Shown: positions 51,601 through 61,007 of the stretch, in pieces
Position numbering within the stretch: the stretch's first letter is position 1
Layout: every line of letters starts with the position of its first letter
From: CAWGXG01 sp963826505
GTDB lineage: Bacteria > Chloroflexota > Anaerolineae > Aggregatilineales > Aggregatilineaceae
Direction: 5' to 3'
DNA length: 64,000 nt
Assembly (NCBI GenBank): GCA_963826505.1
Contig: CAWGXG010000005.1
Span: forward strand, 620,001 to 684,000
Program-made: the position numbers and the translations under genes
The notes under the pieces: model-generated
The model's input: the letters and a program-made list of their open reading frames with translations, nothing else
What the model was told of the DNA's origin: nothing
Database searches by the model: none

Positions 51601-54024
51601 CTACGCCTCCTGGTCGACCATGGTCTCGCCCTGCCACGGCCGTATGCCTTCCGTGTACGTGCTGATCAGCCGCAGGGCTAGCGTCCACACGACCACCACA
51701 CACGCGATCCCCGCGTAGGCGGGCGCGCTCAGCAGCGTCAGATCGAAGAAGCGGCGTAGGGGTGGAATCAGCACTACCAGCGCCAACAGGATCGCGATCC
51801 CCACCGCCAACAGCGCCGCGCGCCGATCCCGCCGGAGCGGCACGAAGGTCGCCCAGAAGTTCCGCGGCGGCATGGCGAACAGCACCAGCACCGCGCCGCA
51901 GGCGACGACGGTCGTCACCAAAGCGGAGCGGGATATGGCGAGGTTGTCTCCCGGTCGCGTGCAGCGCATAGAAATACACGCCGCTCCCGACCAGCGCGAT
52001 CGTCGCCGCCGCCGGGAACACGAACGATCCGACCGCGTTCAAGCAGATGGCGGGGCGGCCTGCCGCTCACCGCCCACAGAGCCAACAGCAGCGGGGGCAA
52101 TCCGGCCGTCAGGAAGGAATTCAGCGCGTCCTGCGTGGGCAAAAACGGGAACGACACGCCCGCCAGCCCGGTCAGCGCGATGATCAGCAGCACGTACACG
52201 GTGCGGCTCAGCAGCAAACGCATCGTGTCCAGAATGCCGTTGACGATGCGCTGCCCCTCTTGAAACACGGCGGGCAGGGCGGCGAACGAATCGTTGAGCA
52301 GGACAATGTCGGCCACGTTGCGCGCAGCCGCGTTGCCGCTGTGCATGGCGATGCCGATATCCGCCTGTTTGAGCGCGAGCACGTCGTTCACGCCGTCGCC
52401 GATCATGGCGACGTACGCGCCGCGTTCGTGCAGCGCCGCCATGAGTCTGCTCCTTCTGATCGGGCTTGATGCGTCCGAAAATGGCGTTGTCGACCGCCGC
52501 CTGGACGAAGTCCGGCCTGATCCAGCGCTTCCAGCTCGGAGCCGGTGATCAGGCGCGTTCCCGCCTCAAAACCGGCCTGGGCCGCCAGTGCCGCGACCGT
52601 GCGTCGGATTGTCGCCGGAGATGATCTTCAAGTTCGATGCCCGCCTGCGCGAATCCGTCCAGAGTAGCGCGGGCGTCGGGGCGCAGCTCGTCGGTGAGCG
52701 CCACCAGTCCCAGCGGCGCGATATCGCCGGGCAAACGCGGCTGGTCGCTGCCATCGCGCAGGGACTCCGCGTGGGGCGCCTGGGCAAACAGCAGCACGCG
52801 CAGCCCTTGGTCCGACCACACGCTGACCTGCTGGGCGAGATCCGGCGCGCGCGCGGCGAGGTCCGGCAGGACGATTTCCTGCGCGCCCAGGATATAGGCT
52901 TGCTGCTGATCACCTTCACCGAGAATCAGGCCGCTCCACTTGTGCAGCGACGCAAAGGGCACTTCCGCCACCACGGGCCGCGCTTGGCCCGGCAACGCCG
53001 CCTGGAGCGCGTCGCTGGTGCGATTGTGGTTGGTCGAGCTGGCGACGAAATCGCCCAGCAGGCGCGTGAACGCCTCACGGCTGAGTTCGTATGGCGCGAC
53101 GTCCGCGTAGCAGATGCGGTTGGTGGTCAGCGTGCCGGTCTTGTCCATGCACAGCACGGTGATGTTGCTCAGCGATTCGACCGCGTTGTTCTGCTGCACC
53201 AGCACGCCCTGCCCCGCCAGCCGGACCGCGCCCAGCGCATAGGTCAGCGTCACGAGGAAAATAAGCCCCTGCGGAATGGCCCCCATGATGACGGCGGCGA
53301 TCTGCACGCGCTCGATCACGGGTAGATCATCCTGAACCGCCCGCGCAAACAGCAGCACGCCCAACACCGCGCACGCCACGCCGACGCTCCGCACGATGGT
53401 ATTTACGTCGCGCTGCAGCGGTGTCACGCTGATCTTAAAGCGGCGCGCTTTGGCGGTCAGCGTGTTCGCCAGGCTGTTTTTGCCGACCTGTGTCGTTTCG
53501 TACAGCGCGCTGCCAGACACGCAAAAGCTGCCCGAATAAACCGTGTCGCCGTTTTGCTTGGGGACATAATCCAACTCACCCGTCAGCAGCGATTCATCGA
53601 CTTCGATGTGACTTTCGCTCAACACGCGCCCATCACACACGATCTGATCGCCGGGCGTGACGGACACCACATCGCCGAGCACCAGCTCGCTGGCGTCCAC
53701 AGCGTGTTCCTGCCCCTCGCGAATGACCGTCACACGCGGGCGTGTCAGCAGCGTGATGTGATCGAGCTTGCGCTTGGCGCGGATCTCCTGCACCACCCCG
53801 ACCAGCACATTCATCACGACCAGCCCGGCCGTAGTCGTCGCATCCGAAGGCGAGCCTAACACCACCAACAGCACGCCGATGGTCAGCAGCACCATGTTGA
53901 CGAACGTGAAAACGTTTTTGCGCACGATGTGCACATACGAGCGACTGGATACGCTGGCACTGGTGTTGCCCTGGCCGTTCTTGCGCCGCTGCTCAACTTC
54001 TTGTTGGGATAACCCTGGGATCAT
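51601..54024 (-). pseudogene. P-type cation-transporting ATPase, broken by about six frameshifts
   Basis: About 807 residues in total. The first 480 are intact: actuator domain with VDESLLTGELDYVPK (TGEL where TGES is usual), membrane helices including MGAIPQGLIFLVTLTYALG, and the phosphorylation site CMDKTGTLTTN. After that the conserved sequence jumps frame near 52627 (KIISGDNP), 52600, 52520, 52447 (MIGDGVNDVLALKQADIG), 52040 and 51965. The C-terminal helices end at 51601. All catalytic motifs survive and no frame contains an early stop before its switch. The gene is either freshly inactivated or affected by sequence errors. It resembles CtpE/PacL-type cation pumps without a heavy-metal domain. 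Start ATG at 54024; the open frame further upstream is unsupported. Confidence 0.8.
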
Positions 54025-54268
54025 GCCGCCCTCAGTCCGGTGATGGGTGTCGCCCGCGCGCGTGGCCCGAAGAAACGGATCGTAACATGAAATCTGCCCG
54101 CCGGAAATACCCAGGCGGTGGCGGGCCCACTCCCAGCGCTTCCCCTTGGGGCGCGTTGCCCTCCAACCAAAACACCTGTACCATGTTGGTAAGTCGCATG
54201 CGTAGAGCGAACGCAGCCCGAGTTCGAAGAATTGGCCGTTTGCCAAAAATATCCTTTTCAGGAGCACT

Positions 54269-55015
54269 ATGAAACTCTCACAAGACCTTTATGTCGTGGG
54301 CGGGGGACGTTTTGGGTTTGGACTTTCCGGCCCGCTCGATTGCCACGTCTACGTGATTAATGGGGGATCGGACCTGGCCCTGGTTGATCCCGGATTCGGG
54401 GCGAAGGGGGACTTCGACCAGATTCTGGAGAACATCCGCGCCGATGGCCTCGATCCGAAACGCATCCGCAAGATCATCCTGACGCACTACCACGCCGATC
54501 ACATCGGCGCGGCGCAGGAAGCAGAGCAGCGGCTCGGCGCGGAGGTATTCGCCTCGCGGCTGGCCGCGCCCGCCATTCGCGTGGGGGACGAGCACGCGGT
54601 CGCGCTGGATGTCGCCAAAGCCGCCGGTTTCTACCCGGAGGATTTTCATCTCCCGCCCTGCCCGGTCCACGTCGAGCTGTCGGAGGGCGACACGGTACAG
54701 ATCGGACAGCTGCGCCTGGAGACATACGACACACCGGGTCATTGCGACGGCCATCTCAGCTTCTTGATGACCGGCGGCGAGCGCAATTATCTGTTGGGAG
54801 CCGATCTGGTCTTTTGGGGAGGGCGGATTCTGCTGCAAAACATTCACGACTGCCGCATCACCGATTACGCGGAGAGCGTGTTCAAAGTGGCGCAGTTGGA
54901 TTTCGACGCCTTGATTCCCGGCCACCTACAGATCATGCTGCGCTATGGCAAGGGCGAGGTCATGCGAGCCGCCAATGCCTTCCGGCAGCTTGGCGTTCCG
55001 CCCAATATCCTCTAA
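54269..55015 (+). CDS. Metallo-beta-lactamase-fold hydrolase
   Basis: A 248-residue MBL-fold enzyme. The zinc motif HYHADH is in IILTHYHADHIGAA, the next ligand histidine in TPGHCDGHLSF, the bridging aspartate in LLGADLVFW and the last histidine in LIPGHLQIML. No signal peptide is present. Members hydrolyse thioesters, lactones or phosphodiesters; no subgroup can be assigned. AGGAG lies six bases before the ATG. Its stop overlaps the stop of the convergent Ntn-hydrolase gene by four bases. It is divergent from the P-type ATPase across 244 bp in which I see no clear promoter. Confidence 0.9.
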   Translation: MKLSQDLYVVGGGRFGFGLSGPLDCHVYVINGGSDLALVDPGFGAKGDFDQILENIRADGLDPKRIRKIILTHYHADHIGAAQEAEQRLGAEVFASRLAAPAIRVGDEHAVALDVAKAAGFYPEDFHLPPCPVHVELSEGDTVQIGQLRLETYDTPGHCDGHLSFLMTGGERNYLLGADLVFWGGRILLQNIHDCRITDYAESVFKVAQLDFDALIPGHLQIMLRYGKGEVMRAANAFRQLGVPPNIL

Positions 55016-55794
55016 CCCACGGCCCGCGAGGGGTAGCGCGCCAGCTCAGGCGCGTGCGAAAACGCGACCGGCAGCGCGACATAGTTCAGACCATCACACG
55101 GGTGGCCCTGGTGTACGAACAGGGTCACTATCCCGTCCTTCCAGTGGACCACGTAACTGTAGACGGTGTTATACAGCCCGTGGTTGCACACGCTGTGTTG
55201 AGCATCGGGGTCGTGCGAGCGCAGCAGCGCGAACACATCATCCAGCGCCGAGATCGCCGCCAGTCCGGCTCGCGCCGCGTCGTAGCGAGGCAGCGTCGTG
55301 GTGGTGTCATCGTCCTCAGGTGTAGCGCCCAGCACGACGTGATGATTGGCACGCGCCAAGAGAATCCGGCTGCGCTCAACTTCGACGTGACGATCGCGCA
55401 CTTCCAGCGCAGCGATCCCCTCTGGAGATACGACCAGCAGATTCGCCCAGCTAAAGCGCCGCTCCCGGACGCAGCGTCGCACGCGCATAATCGCCTCATC
55501 GACGGTCGTGCAGTGGTCGATCACTTCCTGCACCAGGAGATCGTAGTTTTCGCCGCCGGGTATCGTGCGCACGTTGGAATCGCAGCAGGCCAGGTGCGCA
55601 TTGACCCCGATGGAATAGCCGGAAAAACGGTCCTGGGCCGCGTCGTCGCCGTCCCATGTTTCAAGGCCGAGTACGCCCAGCCCTTCACCCGTCCAGCGTA
55701 CGCGATCCTCAAACTGCGAGCGCGTGAAGTCACGGTTTTTGAACAGGATGAATTCGTGATCGCGCGCGAGGAGCTTGGCCCCGGTTGTACACAT
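55012..55794 (-). CDS. Ntn-type linear amide hydrolase (C45/choloylglycine-hydrolase-like)
   Basis: A 260-residue protein starting Met-Cys-Thr-Thr. Cys2 would become the N-terminal nucleophile after Met removal, as in bile-salt and penicillin V hydrolases. An Arg-Asp pair follows in LFKNRDFTRS (R21, D22), and asparagines of the oxyanion site are candidates in GVNAHLA and RFSWANLLVVS. It would cleave a linear amide bond in the cytoplasm. It lies ten bases after the CUT2 permease stop, so it belongs to the transporter operon and may process the imported compound. Assignment to C45 or C59 is uncertain. Confidence 0.75.
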   Translation of the reverse strand: MCTTGAKLLARDHEFILFKNRDFTRSQFEDRVRWTGEGLGVLGLETWDGDDAAQDRFSGYSIGVNAHLACCDSNVRTIPGGENYDLLVQEVIDHCTTVDEAIMRVRRCVRERRFSWANLLVVSPEGIAALEVRDRHVEVERSRILLARANHHVVLGATPEDDDTTTTLPRYDAARAGLAAISALDDVFALLRSHDPDAQHSVCNHGLYNTVYSYVVHWKDGIVTLFVHQGHPCDGLNYVALPVAFSHAPELARYPSRAVG

Positions 55795-55804
55795 ACGTCA
55801 CGTC

Positions 55805-56775
55805 CTATTCGCGGCCCTCTTGCTTATACAGCGCCACCGCCGCCACAATGATAATGCCCTGAATCAACTGCTGAATCCATTGATTGACGTTGAGCACGAC
55901 CAACAGGTTACTGGTCAGGCCGAGCAGCAGAATCCCGCCTAGCGTGCCGATCACGTTACCGCGCCCGCCCATCAAGCTGGTCCCGCCGAGAATCACCGCC
56001 GTGATGACTTGCAATTCCAGCCCGTCGCCAATGACCGGATCGCCCACGCCCATCCGGCTGAGCCACAACAGCCCGGTCGCCGCCGCGAGCATGCTGCACA
56101 GCATATAGACGCCGAATTTCACCCAGTTGACGCGTACGCCGGACAGCCGCGCGACTTGTTCGTTCCCGCCCACCGCGTAGATGTGTCGCCCGAATGACGT
56201 AAACCGCAGGATAAACGCGACCACCACCGCCAGGACAATGAACCCGACAACCAGCGCGGGCAAAGAGCCGACCTGACGATCGTACAGGCGCAGAAAATCG
56301 CGCGAGGCCCGCCCGATCGGACGCGTGGAAATCGAGAGCGCCAGCCCGCGCAGGATGCTGTACGAGCCCAACGTCACGATGAAGGGCGCCACCTTCAGCC
56401 GCGTGATGATTAGCGCGTGGGTGAACCCGATCAGCAGCCCCATGCCCAACGTCAGGACAATTGCCTTCGGGACGTTGTCGGGGTTGCCGTCCATCAGGAC
56501 CGCCGACACCAACACGGACAGCTTGACCACCGATCCCACCGACAGATCAGTCCGCCCGTGAGGATGACCAGCATTTCGCCCAGTGCCACCGTGCCCAGGA
56601 AGACGGCCTGACGCAGCACATTCGTCAGATTGCGGTCCGTCAAAAAACGCTTGGATTCATGGGTCCCGATGATGCCGAGCAGCAGGATAAGGCTGTAGAC
56701 GATCAACACTGGCAGTTGGCGGCGCACCAACCGCCACTGGTGGCTCATGGATGTCGAGACTGTTTTTGTCGTCAT
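55805..56775 (-). CDS. CUT2 ABC importer permease (RbsC type), one frameshift
   Basis: About 323 residues. The N-terminal part (VSTSMSHQWRLVRRQLPVLIVY to EMLVILTGGL) is in one frame to about 56545. After an indel the expected L-S-V-G-S-V-V-K-L continues through TRLKVAPFIVTLGSYSILRG, IYAVGGNEQVARLSGVRVN and TSLMGGRGNVIGTLGG. Its start overlaps the ATPase stop by four bases. A second CUT2 permease is encoded at 59672, so the transporter probably uses a heterodimeric channel. Confidence 0.85.
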
Positions 56776-58331
56776 AGCCCGGTTCTCTTCATGTCTGCAT
56801 CGTCCCGGCCAACGGCTTCACGCGCCACCTGCTGACCACCGGTCGCCACCTCCAACACGCGTTCCTCCGTCACCTCGGCGCGAGAAAACTCACCAGCGAT
56901 CGCGCCATCACACATCACCAGGATGCGATCACTCATGCCGAGAATTTCGGGCAACTCGGAAGAAATCATTAAAATCGCGACGCCCTCATTCGTCAGATCG
57001 CGCATCAGTTGGTAAATCTCGAATTTGGCGCCTACGTCCACGCCGCGCGTCGGTTCGTCCAGCACGATGACGGCGGGCGAGGTTTCCAGCCACTTGGCCA
57101 GCACTATCTTTTGCTGGTTGCCACCGCTCAGATACTGCACTTCTTGCTGAATGGACGCCATGCGGATGGCGAGATTGCGCTGCGCCGCGCGGACCGTCTC
57201 CGCCTCTTCGCGGCGCCGGATGAACCCATAGCGAGTGAGCCTGTCCAGAATGACCACCGTCACATTGTTGCGAATGGGCAGCCCCATAAACAAGCCCTGC
57301 GATTTGCGATCCTCCGGGACCAACGCCACCCCGGCCCGCACCGCCTGGGCGGGATGACGGATCGACACCGCCCGGCCGCGGATGTGCAGTTGGCCCGACC
57401 GCAGCGGGTCTGCGCCAAACAGAGCCCGCGCCAGTTCGGTACGCCCGGAGCCCACCATCCCTGCCAGGCCCAGAATCTCACCGGCCCGCAGTTCCAGGCT
57501 GGCGGGCTTGGGAATGTGGGCGGTCGTGACATTTTCGGCCTTGAGCACGACTTCCCCGGGCTGCCGCGTGCTGGGTGGGAAGATTTCGTCCAGCACGCGC
57601 CCGACCATCATCTGGATTAGAGTCGGGCGATCCACGTCGCCAATGGCGCGCGTGTCGACCACGCTGCCATCCTTTAGCACCGTCACCCAGTCCGCGATCT
57701 GGAAGACTTCGTCCAGGCGGTGCGAAATGTAGATGATCGTCACGCCCTGCTGGGTCAGCATCTCAATAATCTTGAAGAGTTGTTCGAGTTCGTGCCCCGC
57801 CAGGATCGCCGAGGGTTCGTCCATCACGATCAGGTCGGCGTGCTGTGACAGGGCTTTGGCGATCTCGACCATCTGCTGGTTGGCGACGGTCAGCTCACGC
57901 ACGGGAGTCGTCACGTCCAGCTTGACGCCCAACCGCCCCAGCAGTCGGCGCGTCTCGGCATGCACCCAGCGCCGGTTGATCAGCCCCAACACGTTACGCG
58001 ATTCGCGGCCCAGGAAAATGTTGTCCGCAACGGACATGTGTGGAACGAGGTTCAATTCCTGGTAAATGACGCGGATTCCCTGGCCCAGCGCCTCACGCGT
58101 GCTGAGGTTGGTATAGTGCTTGCCCTTGTAGATGATGTCGCCGCTGTCAGCCTGGTAAGCCCCAGCCAGAATTTTGATGAGCGTGGATTTCCCCGCGCCG
58201 TTTTCGCCGACCAGCGCATGCACCTCGCCGGGGCGGCAGGAAAACGACACCTCGCGCAGAGCCTGCACCCCGACAAAGGCTTTGGAGATATGGCGCATTT
58301 CAAGAATGGCGGGTTCTGTTGGCTGGCTCAT
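56772..58331 (-). CDS. CUT2 ABC importer ATPase with two nucleotide-binding domains (RbsA/MglA type)
   Basis: A 519-residue tandem ABC ATPase. Domain 1 has Walker A GENGAGKST (about residues 38-46), LTVANQQMVEIAKAL in place of a canonical signature, and Walker B LIVMDEPSAIL. Domain 2 has a degenerate Walker A (GMVGSGRTE), signature LSGGNQQK and Walker B VIVLDEPTRGVD, the usual asymmetry of RbsA-type proteins. It couples to the two CUT2 permeases. The next gene upstream is the binding protein, separated by a hairpin. Confidence 0.94.
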   Translation of the reverse strand: MSQPTEPAILEMRHISKAFVGVQALREVSFSCRPGEVHALVGENGAGKSTLIKILAGAYQADSGDIIYKGKHYTNLSTREALGQGIRVIYQELNLVPHMSVADNIFLGRESRNVLGLINRRWVHAETRRLLGRLGVKLDVTTPVRELTVANQQMVEIAKALSQHADLIVMDEPSAILAGHELEQLFKIIEMLTQQGVTIIYISHRLDEVFQIADWVTVLKDGSVVDTRAIGDVDRPTLIQMMVGRVLDEIFPPSTRQPGEVVLKAENVTTAHIPKPASLELRAGEILGLAGMVGSGRTELARALFGADPLRSGQLHIRGRAVSIRHPAQAVRAGVALVPEDRKSQGLFMGLPIRNNVTVVILDRLTRYGFIRRREEAETVRAAQRNLAIRMASIQQEVQYLSGGNQQKIVLAKWLETSPAVIVLDEPTRGVDVGAKFEIYQLMRDLTNEGVAILMISSELPEILGMSDRILVMCDGAIAGEFSRAEVTEERVLEVATGGQQVAREAVGRDDADMKRTGL

Positions 58332-58376
58332 GCGACTCTAGTCTTTACTGCGGTCCAATCAAAGAAATCAAAACAA

Positions 58377-58409
58377 TGTGTCCGGGGCATGCTGCACACC
58401 CCGGACACA
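58377..58409. terminator. Hairpin after the CUT2 binding-protein gene
   Basis: TGTGTCCGGGG pairs perfectly with CCCCGGACACA around an 11-base loop, in the 93-bp gap between binding protein and ATPase genes on the minus strand. It is the fifth example of this arrangement in the window. Confidence 0.6.
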
Positions 58410-58424
58410 GTTATTGTGATGAGA

Positions 58425-59567
58425 TTATTGGGTCAGATACCCCAGCTCGATCATCTTCTCGTCCGGCAGGAAGACCGGCCCGAACACGTCATCGCTCCAC
58501 TTCGGATTATAGAATTCAGCGATGTCGGCATCGGTGAAATCACGCGTCTCCGGCATGGAATCGCGGAAATCGATGTAGTGCGGCACTTCTTCGCCCTGCA
58601 GAATCTTGATCGCCGTGTCCACGCACAGAATGCTCATGGACGGCGGGTACTGCACAGCGTAGAACTTGACGTTATTGTCAGCCGCCACGCGCAGGAACCC
58701 GTTCATGTATTCGCCGCCGCCAATCGGAGGGATGGGCAGACCGGCATCGAGGAACGCGCTGATGATACCCATAGACATCTGCGCGCCGCCCGACCACACA
58801 CCGTCGATATCGGAACCATACTGCGCGATCCACTGTTCCATGATCTGCTTGGCTTCAGCCGTCGACCAGTTGCCGTATTGCGCGTCCAGCACCTTGATGC
58901 CTGGGTTAGCTTTCCAGACAGCTTCCGCGCCCAGAATTTCGGTTTCGGCGGTATCCACACCGGGGATACCGTTCATCTGCACGATGTTGCCTTCGCCGCC
59001 CAGCTCATCGGCCAGGAACTGCGCCCAGCCTTTGCCGGACAAATACAGGTTGGTGCCGATTTCGGAGACGAAATTGTCCGTGTCGACGCCGCTGGCGCAC
59101 AGAATGACCGGCACGCCCTGCGCCATCGCACGCTCAACTGATCCAACTAAGGCCGCGCGCCCCATCGGGACCAGGATCAACGCATCCGGGTCTTGAGCCA
59201 GCAGGTCTTCGACCTGAGGCACCTGGACATCGGCGCTGCCGTTGGCGTCGGCATACAGCAGTTCGGAGACCACATCCTTGCCCAGTTCGCTCACGCGCCA
59301 ACGGGCATGCTCGTCAAACAGCGCGGCCCACGAGTTGGTGGGACCTTGTGAAGCGAGCGCGAGGCGATACGGGCCGTCTTTCTTGTATTCGCTCGTATCC
59401 ATGATCTCGCTCTTGCGCGCCATCAGATTCTGCAAGTACGGCGTGTTCGCGATTTCTTCGTCAGTCAGCTGCGGGCCTTTTCCCCCGCCATCCTGGGCAT
59501 ACACAACCACGTTGAGCATCCCAGCGACGATGACGACCATGAGCAAAATAGAAAACAGTTTTTTCAC
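58425..59567 (-). CDS. CUT2 ABC importer substrate-binding protein
   Basis: A 380-residue secreted protein. The GTG start at 59567 has AAGGAGGG about eight bases upstream and a Sec signal peptide ending NVVVYAQDGG, no lipobox. About 40 residues of linker precede the type I fold (YRLALASQGPTNSWAALFDEHAR, DALILVPMGRAALVGSVERAMAQGVPVILCASGVD, IDGVWSGGAQMSMGIISAFLDAG). The ligand is probably a monosaccharide or sugar acid, given the KDG kinase and KDPG aldolase genes just upstream, but the sequence does not specify it. Confidence 0.92.
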   Translation of the reverse strand: MKKLFSILLMVVIVAGMLNVVVYAQDGGGKGPQLTDEEIANTPYLQNLMARKSEIMDTSEYKKDGPYRLALASQGPTNSWAALFDEHARWRVSELGKDVVSELLYADANGSADVQVPQVEDLLAQDPDALILVPMGRAALVGSVERAMAQGVPVILCASGVDTDNFVSEIGTNLYLSGKGWAQFLADELGGEGNIVQMNGIPGVDTAETEILGAEAVWKANPGIKVLDAQYGNWSTAEAKQIMEQWIAQYGSDIDGVWSGGAQMSMGIISAFLDAGLPIPPIGGGEYMNGFLRVAADNNVKFYAVQYPPSMSILCVDTAIKILQGEEVPHYIDFRDSMPETRDFTDADIAEFYNPKWSDDVFGPVFLPDEKMIELGYLTQ

Positions 59568-59671
59568 CTTATAACCCTCCTTGTTGAACCCTATCGTTTG
59601 GAGTAACTGTGAAACAGACTGCGTGTCATGGGGATAAGTGTTCAGACGGCCTCCTTTGCTGCGTCTCCGCG

Positions 59672-60643
59672 TTAACGTTCGTGCCCGGCGACGCTGTAGA
59701 GCGCAACAGCACCAACAATGATCGCGCCCTTAAAGACGAGCTGGTATTGCACATCCAGCCCCATTAGTACGGTCATCGTAGCCAAAAGCTGCACGAGCAG
59801 CACCCCGGCCATCGTCGCGAGCAGATTCCCGCGCCCGCCCGTAAAGGCCGCGCCGCCGACAATCGCCGCGGCAATGGAATCGAGGTCCATGCCCCGGCCC
59901 AGGTAGCGATCCACGTACCCGATGTAGCCCGTCAGGACAACACCGGCGACGACCGCCATCACGCTGCTTAAAATGTAGGTCGAGATCGTGATCCGGTCAA
60001 CGTGGATGCCGGACAGGCGGGCCGCTTCACGGTTGGCGCCGACGGCGTAAATCCGGCGGCCATACGGCGTGGCGATCAACACAATGGAGAACAGCAGGTT
60101 GAACAACAGCCATAGTACCACCGGGACCGGCAGCGGCCCGATCGAATGGTTGACCTTGCTGAGCACGTCCGGCACAAAACCGCTGGGAATGCCGCGCGTG
60201 TACGCCACCTGCCCACCTTGAATCAGCACCAGCATGCCCAACGTCGCCACGAAAGGTGGGACATTGCGCTTGGTGACCAGCAGGCCGTTGCCCAGGCCGA
60301 TCAAAATGCCGAATCCCAGGGCGATCAGCAGCGCGACAGGCAGTTGGTTGTTCGCACCCGAACTGACTTCAGCGATGATCACCGAGGTCAGGACGATCAC
60401 GCCACTGACCGACAGGTCCAGGCCCGCCACCAGCAGCACCATGGTCTGCCCGATGGCAACCAGTCCGAGCTGGGACGCCTGGCGCAGTACCAAAAAACGC
60501 GTTTGGCTGCTGTAGAGATCCGGGGTAACGAAAACGGCAACAACCAGGAGAGTGGCTAAAGATACGTACACGCCGTAGCGGACGACAAAATCGCGTAACG
60601 AGGGTAATGACAGCGAAACAACACGCTCCCGGACCTGCTCCAT
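59672..60643 (-). CDS. CUT2 ABC importer permease, first gene of the transporter operon
   Basis: A 323-residue membrane subunit with about nine helices. The CUT2 blocks are VLLVAGLDLSVSGVIVLTSVI, KRNVPPFVATLGMLVLIQGG, IYAVGANREAARLSGIHVDRIT and AAFTGGRGNLLATMAG. The ATG at 60643 follows AAGGGGGC; a GTG one codon earlier is equivalent. It is only moderately similar to the second permease of the operon, so the two are not recent copies. Confidence 0.92.
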   Translation of the reverse strand: MEQVRERVVSLSLPSLRDFVVRYGVYVSLATLLVVAVFVTPDLYSSQTRFLVLRQASQLGLVAIGQTMVLLVAGLDLSVSGVIVLTSVIIAEVSSGANNQLPVALLIALGFGILIGLGNGLLVTKRNVPPFVATLGMLVLIQGGQVAYTRGIPSGFVPDVLSKVNHSIGPLPVPVVLWLLFNLLFSIVLIATPYGRRIYAVGANREAARLSGIHVDRITISTYILSSVMAVVAGVVLTGYIGYVDRYLGRGMDLDSIAAAIVGGAAFTGGRGNLLATMAGVLLVQLLATMTVLMGLDVQYQLVFKGAIIVGAVALYSVAGHER

Positions 60644-60902
60644 CACAATGCATGCCCCCTTGTTGGAACAAATTAAGGCTGCTGCATCGCCAGCGCGACA
60701 AGTTAGGGCCGTTCCGGGTTGGATGTAAACGATCTACCCACTAATAAACGCTTGACACGCCATCCCCGTTCGGTCTTGTCGTTTGTACACCATGGCGAGC
60801 AGTGAAGGTCATTGAACCGGCGGCTACTCAAAAGCGACGTCGCGCGTGTTGGACATGACACCCAAGCGTATCACGTCGGCAGTGACGGATTTATTGTTCG
60901 CC

Positions 60903-60919
60903 GTTCCGCTAGACGGAAC
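60903..60919. promoter_or_regulatory. Candidate operator of the CUT2 operon
   Basis: GTTCCG-CTAGA-CGGAAC is a perfect 6-5-6 inverted repeat about 17 bases downstream of the predicted transcription start. A related half-site (TCCGGAA) follows at 60925-60931. No regulator gene is in this part of the window, so the binding protein is unknown. Confidence 0.5.
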
Positions 60920-60942
60920 ACCGGTCCGGAATTATTTATTCT

Positions 60943-60970
60943 ATTGTACACTGAATTTATCCCGCTGCAA
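60943..60970 (-). promoter_or_regulatory. Promoter of the CUT2 transporter operon
   Basis: On the minus strand TTGCAG (60970-60965), a 16-base spacer and TACAAT (60948-60943). It lies in the 364-bp gap between the M20 gene and the first permease. That gap holds no recognisable gene. The leader is nearly 300 bases long and, apart from the inverted repeat, shows no structure I can name. Confidence 0.55.
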
Positions 60971-61007
60971 AACAGGTTGAGCGGTTTTCTCGTCGCATGA
61001 GCCTATC

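Noticed and set aside
57960..59141. 393-codon plus-strand open frame across the ATPase and binding-protein genes
   Set aside because: It crosses two well-supported minus-strand genes and their hairpin, so it is a shadow.
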